Shown piece after piece: positions 1 through 4,126 of a DNA stretch of 5,222 nt (its first letter is position 1; the number at the start of each line of letters is the position of its first letter). The stretch is taken from contig JASHYD010000185.1 in NCBI GenBank assembly GCA_030043175.1, forward strand, positions 1 to 5,222, given 5' to 3'. A model generated the notes under the pieces. That model did no database searches. It was not told where the DNA came from and saw only the letters and a list, made by a program, of their open reading frames with translations. The position numbers and the translations under genes were made by a program. This stretch comes from Xanthobacteraceae bacterium. Lineage in GTDB: Bacteria > Pseudomonadota > Alphaproteobacteria > Rhizobiales > Xanthobacteraceae.

Positions 1-522
1 TGGGCTGCGGAGGCAGCCGGCGATGTCGTCGACCTTCAGCGCGGCTTGAGCGCGGCGAGCCTGATGGATCCGTCGGCAACCACCCAGGAAAGTATCACCG
101 GAACGATGTTCGGGCTTGGCATGGTCGCGCTCTACTTCGGCTCCGGCGGCCTTTATCTGACCCTGGGCACGGTTTACGACAGCTATGCCATATGGCCGGC
201 TGCGAACGCGTTTCCCATTTTCACCCCCGCCGCGAGCGAACTCTTCGTCCGCTTGCTCGACAACATCATCACCATGGGGCTGGTCCTGGTCGCTCCGATT
301 GTGGTCTTCCTGCTGCTGGGCGACATCTTGCTCGGGCTCGTTTCGCGGGCAGCGCCACACCTCAATGTCTTTGCGCTCTCGCTCAGCGTAAAAAACCTCG
401 TCTTCGCGCTTCTGATTGTCTTGTATTGCGCTTTCCTGATCACCTACATGGGGACCGATCTCAGCTCGCTCCTGGGCGCTGGAAGCGACCTTGAGAGCAT
501 GGGCAAGCCGCCTTCGCGGTAG
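1..522 (+). CDS. sctT: Type III secretion export-apparatus protein SctT (RhcT/HrcT/YscT), C-terminal part, 5'-truncated by window
   Basis: Inner-membrane component of the T3SS export gate, which forms the SctR/S/T pore through which substrates leave the cytoplasm. The frame is open from base 1, so the gene starts outside the window; 173 residues and a TAG stop are visible. The first visible residues contain the GD-x3-D-x-QRG motif (residues 7-15) followed by SL-x-DP. This is typical of SctT, whereas flagellar FliR has LQMG there. Hydrophobic segments lie at about 34-60, 90-112 and 131-149. Between the last two is the signature SRAAPHLNVFAL (about 115-126), the SctT/FliR PQLNVF-type motif. A TTG at 46 is an internal codon and not the start, because homology continues upstream of it. 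In many rhizobial clusters sctU follows sctT directly; here no sctU follows, so this seems to be the last gene of its operon. Identification is strong at family level; the symbol rhcT would apply if the host is a rhizobium. Confidence 0.92.
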   Translation, partial: WAAEAAGDVVDLQRGLSAASLMDPSATTQESITGTMFGLGMVALYFGSGGLYLTLGTVYDSYAIWPAANAFPIFTPAASELFVRLLDNIITMGLVLVAPIVVFLLLGDILLGLVSRAAPHLNVFALSLSVKNLVFALLIVLYCAFLITYMGTDLSSLLGAGSDLESMGKPPSR

Positions 523-842
523 CTCTTCCGACGGGGACGCCCGATAGAGCGTGAGCGCGCTCATGCGCGAAAAGACAGGTGCCAACAAACAGTGGGGCCG
601 AGAGCGTGATTTCGACTATTCAATGCGATTCCGTTTGACGCGTCGATCCCAGAGGCTCGAGTCCGGATCAATAATCGCCCAGTCGGGGAAGGCAATGCTG
701 GGCCAAGTCAAAAAAATATTCTACTCTGCGCCGACCTATTAAAGCGTGAACCGCTACGCGGGCATCACAACAGCATCCGGCGCGCAGCAGCAGGGGCGAC
801 CACAACGGTCGCCCCTGGTCAGCAGCGGACGTCAATAAGGCA
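523..842. other. Intergenic region between sctT and the convergent DUF1521 gene
   Basis: These 320 bases hold no convincing gene. A 63-codon open frame (551-742) has no ribosome-binding site and an arginine-rich, unstructured translation. A perfect 12-bp palindrome, TGAGCGCGCTCA, lies at 552-563, about 30 nt after the sctT stop, and could form a short hairpin there. An A-run followed by an AT-rich patch occurs at about 710-722. The strongest structure is the hairpin at 791-817, listed separately. Since sctT and the gene at 843-1988 converge here, both transcripts should end in this interval. Confidence 0.6.
791..817 (-). terminator. Perfect 11-bp stem-loop, probable terminator shared by convergent genes
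   Basis: CAGGGGCGACC (791-801) and GGTCGCCCCTG (807-817) are perfectly complementary, with a 5-nt loop (ACAAC). The hairpin begins 25 nt beyond the stop codon of the minus-strand DUF1521 gene. It could also end transcription coming from sctT, though it is about 270 nt away. No U-run follows on either strand, so it is not a textbook intrinsic terminator. It may act as a 3' stabilising hairpin or as a Rho-related end. Confidence 0.55.
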
Positions 843-1988
843 TTATACGTCCATGACGCTGTCCAGCATCTCCTGGGTGCCCAGACCTACGAACTGACCA
901 AAATTTGCGCCGGTTAACAGAGCAAAGTTTCCGCCGTTTGCTGCCATACCGGTCCCGAATGTTCCGAAGCCCATTGGGGCATTGGTCGCGTCCGCATCGA
1001 TATTTCCGGTGTTCGGGCCGATTTCGACACCGTTCTTCGCGAGGATGAGATTGCCATCCGGGGTGGCGGTCATCTGGACGCCTCCGGGGAGGGTATCGTC
1101 AAGGGCGTAGCCTTGTCCCGGCATGTTCTGCGTGTGAACGCTTCCGTTCGCGAAGGTAAAGTTCGCGGCCTGATCGCCGTACGTAACGACGACGTTGCTC
1201 ATCGTATTGGGGCCGGTGGGGTTGCTTGTCGGCGTGATGTTAATTTCGGCGCCGTTCGGAAGCTTGATGGTGGCGTTGTTATGCTGGAAGTCGGCGACGC
1301 CCCCGTTGGCCGTGCTTATGTGGGGATCCCCCCAAACAGAGAAGCTCTGATTGGTGCACGTATTGGTGACTGTGAGTTTGCCCGATTCATCGGCGCTCGC
1401 TGTGATCTTGTAGTCGCCAACAGTTATCGTGTTGTTAGCGGTGTCTACGGACATTCCTCCGCCAGCAAAGCCGTTACCGCCGTATTGACCGCCCATAGGA
1501 CCGCAGGGGCCGTGGCCGCCCATCCCGTCAAGATACGGCGAGCCGCCCATCGGATACTGGCCGCCGGTAGGATTGAAGGGATCCTGGCCGCCCGCCCCGG
1601 TCAAAACCGGCGAGCCGCCCATAGGATCGGAAGGGTCCATCGGGTTCATCCCGCCTGGCATCATCCCGCCTGGCATCATCCCGCCTGCCATCAGCGAAGC
1701 GCCCTCCATTATGAGCTGGGTTCCCTGGTTGATGAGTTGCATGCCGTCCCGGACGTCGCCCATCTCAATAAGTTGCTCACCCTCCGCCACCTCTTGTTCC
1801 CCGTCCCGAATGAGGGTCTCGCCAAGCTTTTGTCTGCCGCCATCACCGCAGCCGCCAGGCCAGCGACATTGGCTCATGTAGTTCGCTAATTGCTGCCCAC
1901 CCTGGCCAACCTGCCCCGTCAAATCAGGTTGCCCGTTTTGAGTGATGCCGAAACCAAAGCGAATGGCAGCGCCTGTCGTGACAGTCAT
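843..1988 (-). CDS. DUF1521 / metal-ion-inducible autocleavage (MIIA) domain protein, putative T3SS-secreted protein (NopE-like)
   Basis: A 381-aa protein without Sec signal or membrane segment. Start chosen at ATG 1988, which has AGGAG seven bases upstream; an in-frame GTG at 2027 has no ribosome site. Order: N-terminal 55 residues (possible secretion signal, two Cys in CRWPGGC); glycine-heptad segment at about 56-103 (G every 7 residues with one 5-residue step, I/L/V four after most glycines); Gly/Pro/Met-rich repeats to about 178; DUF1521-like domain at about 178-327 with WGDPHIS (GDPH at 220-223); Gly/Phe-rich tail ending EMLDSVMDV. In Bradyrhizobium NopE1 and a Vibrio coralliilyticus homologue, DUF1521 cuts itself between Asp and Pro of GD-PH when Ca2+ or other divalent metals bind; the same Asp-Pro bond is present here. 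NopE1 has two such domains, this protein one. Closeness to sctT supports T3SS export, but export is inference. GDPH also occurs in von Willebrand D-type domains, a less likely alternative. Confidence 0.85.
   Translation of the reverse strand: MTVTTGAAIRFGFGITQNGQPDLTGQVGQGGQQLANYMSQCRWPGGCGDGGRQKLGETLIRDGEQEVAEGEQLIEMGDVRDGMQLINQGTQLIMEGASLMAGGMMPGGMMPGGMNPMDPSDPMGGSPVLTGAGGQDPFNPTGGQYPMGGSPYLDGMGGHGPCGPMGGQYGGNGFAGGGMSVDTANNTITVGDYKITASADESGKLTVTNTCTNQSFSVWGDPHISTANGGVADFQHNNATIKLPNGAEINITPTSNPTGPNTMSNVVVTYGDQAANFTFANGSVHTQNMPGQGYALDDTLPGGVQMTATPDGNLILAKNGVEIGPNTGNIDADATNAPMGFGTFGTGMAANGGNFALLTGANFGQFVGLGTQEMLDSVMDV
1320..1331 (-). other. GDPH autocleavage site codons of the MIIA domain
   Basis: On the minus strand GGG GAT CCC CAC encodes Gly-Asp-Pro-His (residues 220-223), preceded by Val-Trp and followed by Ile-Ser. 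In DUF1521 proteins the peptide bond between Asp and Pro is the metal-triggered self-cleavage site. Cleavage here would release an N-terminal piece of about 221 residues, carrying the heptad and Pro/Gly/Met repeats, from a C-terminal piece of about 160 residues. Confidence 0.7.
1482..1625 (-). repeat. Two tandem 72-bp units encoding a 24-residue Gly/Pro-rich repeat
   Basis: Residues 122-145 and 146-169 of the DUF1521 protein both begin PMGGSP and both end GGQY. By my alignment 16 of 24 positions are identical. The unit at 1554-1625 comes first in the protein and the one at 1482-1553 second. The second copy replaces DPF with GPC and so adds a cysteine. They form part of the flexible linker before the cleavage domain. 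Confidence 0.75.
1651..1695 (-). repeat. Three tandem 15-bp units encoding MPGGM-type repeats
   Basis: The plus-strand unit CCGCCTGGCATCATC occurs at 1651-1665 and 1666-1680, with a degenerate copy at 1681-1695. On the coding strand it gives MAGGM, MPGGM, MPGGM. The near-identical DNA suggests recent slippage expansion, so copy number may vary between strains. Confidence 0.8.
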
Positions 1989-1995
1989 CGGGAGT

Positions 1996-2000
1996 CTCCT
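1996..2000 (-). promoter_or_regulatory. Ribosome-binding site of the DUF1521 gene
   Basis: AGGAG on the minus strand, seven bases before ATG 1988. It decides the start in favour of the ATG over the in-frame GTG at 2027, which has no comparable site. The protein is therefore 381 aa, not 394. Confidence 0.8.
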
Positions 2001-2044
2001 AAAGGTCGTCTCTTTGAACAGTCTCACAACCCACTAGGAGAAAT

Positions 2045-2074
2045 TAGGACGCGTTTTTGACAGGTCTGTGGCAA
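2045..2074 (-). promoter_or_regulatory. Promoter-like element, copy A, upstream of the DUF1521 gene
   Basis: Read on the minus strand: TTGCCA-N5-CTGTCAA-N-AAC-N-C-N2-CCTA, ending 56 nt before ATG 1988. It aligns without gaps over 30 nt with the element at 3042-3071 (22 of 30 identical by my count). TTGCCA is one base from a sigma70 -35 box, but no good -10 follows at 17 nt. The GTCA and CCTA ends recall the rhizobial tts box, but the core of that box (TCGAAAGCT) is absent. The cognate regulator is unknown. A GCGA-N3-TCGC inverted repeat (2078-2088) lies just upstream. Confidence 0.55.
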
Positions 2075-2766
2075 CAAGCGAATATCGCAGGAAATATAGG
2101 TATTATAAAGAATTTCGTACAATGTATACAGTGCGGTTCGACTTTTAGACGTCATAAGGGCGCGCCGAGGAGGTTGAAGACCGTACCATGTCATCACAAA
2201 ATTTATTTTGGCAGACATAAATCACACGCAGAATTGTCAAATATTAGCATTGTCATCGTGTTGCGGACGATAATATAGAGCCCGCGCCTTACCTGCGGTA
2301 TCGCTTCGCAAAGGTGCGCGGCGGAAGGAGTTCGTCGCCGCAAGCCGTTTTTCGATTGCAGGCCCTGGAAACCGCGCGCCGTGCCGGTACGACGTCCACC
2401 TGATGACCTCACGATGGGGGTCTCCGTCAGCGCGCCCCTGTCGCGTTCCATGCATGGGACCTCGCGGGCACCTTGGGGCTCCATACCGTATTCGCCCTTG
2501 CTCTTGCGCTACTCGATCAACTCCTCAATTCGACCGGCCATGCCGATGCAACCCAATCGCAAATCTGCGTCCTCCGCGTCAGGCGTCGAGCTTTTCCTGG
2601 GAACCCTTTCCTCAAGGAGAGCCTGCCCGGATTGCACGATTGGCGCGGGCACTTTGGAGATCTCGCTTTTGCGGCCTCAATCGGTTTGTCGGTCGATGCC
2701 GGACAATGGCGCCTTACGGAACGCAGGCGGAAAATCATCTGAATACATAATTATGTGTACAATATA
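2075..2766. other. Central part of the divergent intergenic region: AT-rich arms around a GC-rich block
   Basis: The interval 2075-2280 is distinctly AT-rich, with several TATAAT-like stretches. It contains a direct repeat of ATTGTCA (2233-2239 and 2249-2255, 16-bp period) and GTACAAT at 2117-2123. From about 2281 to 2740 the sequence is GC-rich again, then AT-rich with a perfect 12-bp palindrome ACATAATTATGT (2745-2756). GCGCCTTAC occurs near both ends of the GC-rich block (2284-2292 and 2709-2717). Open frames across the block exist in several frames on both strands, and none has a ribosome site or recognisable product. The base-composition jumps suggest inserted or degraded DNA. Confidence 0.45.
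2473..2742 (+). pseudogene. Unrecognised open frame, possible gene remnant
   Basis: I do not recognise this frame. It has a TTG as nominal start and no ribosome site. The open reading extends upstream of the TTG in frame with sensible residues (WDLAGTLGLHTV). From the TTG it gives 89 residues: a hydrophobic stretch (VFALALALLDQLL), then an arginine-rich and Trp/Phe/Gly-containing part ending at TGA 2742. By hand count, codon positions one, two and three have about 70, 48 and 61 percent G+C, a weakly coding-like pattern. Overlapping open frames in other frames compete with it. It could be the decayed 3' end of a gene or chance. Confidence 0.18.
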
Positions 2767-2956
2767 ATCCGGGTCATGATCCGTACGTGTGCCCGTGCCA
2801 ACTTTGGATGAGTGGCGGTGGCGCGCGGGAGGGCTCGCGATAGGGCTTGCAATAGAGCTTTGCTCAGGTTTCGCGCTGCACCGGCTGGACAGGGGCGTCC
2901 GCCCGCCACCATAGCAGAGACGTTGGCGTGTCGGCTACCCCGGATAGTACCCGGAT
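2767..2956. mobile_element. 190-bp imperfect fold-back element, MITE-like
   Basis: The left end reads ATCCGGGT-N4-ATCCG (2767-2783). The reverse complement of the right end reads ATCCGGGT-N3-ATCCG (2941-2956). Further in, GCCAAC on the left pairs with GTTGGC on the right at the same depth, about 30 nt from each end. GTGGCGG (2812-2818) pairs with CCGCCAC (2903-2909) at a depth of about 46-48 nt. So about 54 nt of each arm align as an imperfect inverted repeat around a centre with a degenerate 12-bp tandem repeat (2831-2854). TGTACA-N-TATAA lies outside the left end (2756-2767, its last base overlapping the first element base) and again 16 nt beyond the right end (2973-2984), not directly abutting as a clean target duplication would. 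No transposase frame is inside. It could be a non-autonomous transposon relic or a structured RNA. Confidence 0.4.
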
Positions 2957-3004
2957 AGCAGATTGAATGCATTGTACATTATAAGATACGCAGTATTCTT
3001 AGTT

Positions 3005-3032
3005 ACGCAAAAAGCTGAAAACTATTTTGCGT
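3005..3032. promoter_or_regulatory. Perfect 8-bp inverted repeat with 12-nt spacer, candidate operator
   Basis: ACGCAAAA (3005-3012) and TTTTGCGT (3025-3032) are perfect reverse complements. Their centres are 20 bp apart, about two helical turns, as expected for a dimeric activator or repressor. It ends 9 nt upstream of the element at 3042-3071. A further TACGCA (2987-2992) repeats the TACGCA overlapping the left arm (3004-3009). No equivalent copy is seen beside the DUF1521 gene. Confidence 0.4.
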
Positions 3033-3041
3033 TTCTCGTTC

Positions 3042-3071
3042 TTGCCATAAGACTGTCAATAACCCAGCCTA
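3042..3071 (+). promoter_or_regulatory. Promoter-like element, copy B, upstream of the His7 protein gene
   Basis: TTGCCA (3042-3047), five variable bases, CTGTCAA (3053-3059), one variable base, AAC (3061-3063), then CCTA (3068-3071). It ends 51 nt before ATG 3123. This matches copy A at 2045-2074 in sequence, orientation relative to the gene and distance to the start, which argues for a common activator or sigma factor. Confidence 0.55.
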
Positions 3072-3110
3072 GCCTGCGCGAGACGTCTAGATTGTTATAG
3101 GCACGGTTGG

Positions 3111-3117
3111 AAGGAGG
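3111..3117 (+). promoter_or_regulatory. Strong ribosome-binding site of the His7 protein gene
   Basis: AAGGAGG, a near-perfect Shine-Dalgarno sequence, sits five bases before ATG 3123. It supports both the start and the reality of this low-complexity gene. Confidence 0.85.
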
Positions 3118-3122
3118 AGTCG

Positions 3123-3590
3123 ATGGTAGGTGCAGTTACATCGTTCTCAAGTACACTCTCACTCCCAGGCGGCGGCAGCCTTACGACGACGGCGACGGCG
3201 GCGGAGACGCGCGGCCCTGGTGAGCCGGGACATCATCATCACCACCACCACTCCGATTCTTGCGATGGCTCTAATGCTGCGCAAGGTTCTGGTTCTCCGC
3301 AAGCTATGCAAGCTCAAGGCAATGCGGACATACAGAAAGGCGAGGCGGACATTGCGGCCGGACGTGTCGGGAAAGGCGAGCGTGAGATACAGCAAGGTCA
3401 GAACCTATTAAACGCCTCGCAATCTGCCCCCCCCTGCTCACCACCCAGCTCCAGCAGCGGCGGGCAGTCGTCGAATCCGCTGAATCCGATGTCCCTCATA
3501 CAAGCCCTCTCCGGCGGCGGCGGTGCCGGCGGTGCCGGTGGCCTCGGCAGCTTCAACCTTTCGTCGGTCTTGGGAATGATGTGCGGCTGA
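3123..3590 (+). CDS. Small low-complexity protein with natural His7 tract and glycine-heptad segment, putative secreted protein
   Basis: I do not recognise the family. The 155-aa product has no Sec signal peptide or membrane helix. Residues 1-30 are Ser/Thr/Gly/Ala-rich, as in T3SS N-terminal signals. Seven consecutive His (37-43, nt 3231-3251) are followed by SDSCD. Residues 66-92 carry glycines spaced 7-7-5-7 with Ile or Val-type positions between (GNADIQK, GEADIAA, GRVGK, GEREIQQ), the same pattern as residues 63-89 of the divergent DUF1521 protein. After it come a Pro/Ser linker (PPCSPPSSSSGG), a small hydrophobic patch (NPMSLIQAL), a Gly/Ala-rich run and the end SSVLGMMCG. Harpins are similarly Gly/Ser-rich but normally lack cysteine, and this has three. 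A strong ribosome site and the promoter-like element shared with the DUF1521 gene support a real, co-regulated gene. Metal binding by the His tract is plausible but unproven. Confidence 0.8.
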   Translation: MVGAVTSFSSTLSLPGGGSLTTTATAAETRGPGEPGHHHHHHHSDSCDGSNAAQGSGSPQAMQAQGNADIQKGEADIAAGRVGKGEREIQQGQNLLNASQSAPPCSPPSSSSGGQSSNPLNPMSLIQALSGGGGAGGAGGLGSFNLSSVLGMMCG

Positions 3591-3693
3591 ACTCGCTCGC
3601 AGGAGGGGCGGTCAAGCGCCCAGCGCTCTGGCTGGTGCGCCGGCGCAAGTGAGGGAGTCCGGGCCGCTTTCGGCGAGCAACAAGGGTCGAAAT

Positions 3694-3723
3694 GGGGGCC
3701 GGCTGCGGGCGCAGCCGCCCTCC
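3694..3723 (+). terminator. GC-rich stem-loop downstream of the His7 protein gene
   Basis: The left arm 3694-3706 and right arm 3711-3723 pair over 13 positions, with one C-C mismatch and one G-T pair, around the loop GGGC. The seven inner pairs are perfect (CGGCTGC with GCAGCCG). It lies about 100 nt after the stop at 3590, and the minus-strand genes at 3813 onwards converge on it. Only two T follow, so the call is based on stem strength and position. Confidence 0.5.
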
Positions 3724-3812
3724 TTCGTGACGTGCTTGATGCAATACTCGATGAGCTTGGTGGTTGGCGGGTGTGGGCATCGTAACGGAAGTCACTAAAG
3801 CGGCTGAAGTGT

Positions 3813-3950
3813 TTATGCCTTATCCCATCTGGCTTGGTTGAGGCCGCCGCTCTCCTCCAATTGTCGTTTGAATTCTCGATAGCCGCGGTGCAGATCGCTG
3901 ATGATCACGCAGCTCAACGCTGCCGCACCGCCCAAGCAGAATCCCGCCAC
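3813..3950 (-). CDS. Putative small single-span membrane protein (45 aa)
   Basis: Unrecognised. From GTG 3950 it would give 45 residues: a hydrophobic N-terminal half (GFCLGGAAALSCVII) and a charged C-terminal half (RGYREFKRQLEESGG), the look of a small membrane protein with a cytoplasmic tail. Third codon positions are about 70 percent G+C by hand count. The same frame stays open upstream to a GTG at 4130 that overlaps the stop of the TPR gene (GTGA), giving 105 residues. In the upstream part, however, third-position G+C drops to roughly a third over 3967-4065, and another frame looks more coding there. The short version therefore seems likelier. No good ribosome site; it starts 4 nt after the stop of the ORF at 3955-4065. 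It could be chance, or the second half of a frameshifted two-helix protein. Confidence 0.3.
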   Translation of the reverse strand: MAGFCLGGAAALSCVIISDLHRGYREFKRQLEESGGLNQARWDKA

Positions 3951-3954
3951 GAAT

Positions 3955-4065
3955 TCAATCCCGATATGAAATGGCAAATAGAATGATGATGATCGATGCC
4001 GGAGCGCAGTATAGGGTGAAAATAAGCGAGTGCGTAAGCCCTTCCCACATGTAGTCGGCGAACAT
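3955..4065 (-). CDS. Putative tiny membrane protein (36 aa)
   Basis: Unrecognised. ATG 4065 opens a 36-codon frame: MFADYMWEGLTHS, then an almost continuous hydrophobic stretch (LIFTLYCAPASIIIILFAI), then SYRD and TGA. The shape is a single membrane helix with a short positive C-terminus. By hand count its third codon positions have about 61 percent G+C, against about 36 percent for the overlapping frame in the same bases. It begins 61 nt after the stop of the TPR gene on the same strand, so the two may share a transcript. No clear ribosome site is visible, which lowers confidence. A one-base shift would join it to the ORF at 3813-3950 into one two-helix protein. Confidence 0.3.
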   Translation of the reverse strand: MFADYMWEGLTHSLIFTLYCAPASIIIILFAISYRD

Positions 4066-4126
4066 TTAGCTTTTGACCCACGCCGCCATAGTTCGAAGGC
4101 GTAGCGAGTGCGCAGGAACGTGTGGT

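Noticed and set aside
551..742. 63-codon open frame after sctT
   Set aside because: No ribosome site, no hydrophobic or domain-like pattern, and charged low-information sequence; likely chance.
1113..1889. 258-codon open frame on the plus strand opposite the DUF1521 gene
   Set aside because: It is the complement of a well-supported gene with recognised domain and ribosome site. Its translation is Arg/Ala/His-rich shadow sequence, with no ribosome site or domain.
2027..2027. GTG at 2027 as start of the DUF1521 protein (394 aa)
   Set aside because: No Shine-Dalgarno sequence precedes it, while AGGAG stands seven bases before the ATG at 1988.
2203..2767. Overlapping open frames on both strands in the GC-rich intergenic block
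   Set aside because: Several frames of similar length compete, none with a ribosome site or recognisable product. Only one (2473-2742) is kept, as a low-confidence remnant.
2751..2972. 73-codon minus-strand open frame inside the fold-back element
   Set aside because: It lies across an inverted-repeat structure and its translation (Ala/Arg-rich) looks like a by-product of GC-rich DNA.
2756..2985. Clean target-site duplication around the fold-back element
   Set aside because: The similar 12-13-bp words are imperfect, and the right one starts 16 nt beyond the inverted-repeat tip, so they cannot be claimed as a true duplication.
2045..3071. Classical tts box or PIP box
   Set aside because: Only the outer GTCA and CCTA resemble the tts box, and its TCGAAAGCT core is missing in both copies. 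No TTCG-N15/16-TTCG pair was found near either start.
3130..3411. Second open frame inside the His7 gene (Arg-rich)
   Set aside because: A frame-shifted reading of the same low-complexity bases, giving long Arg runs; the strong ribosome site fits ATG 3123.
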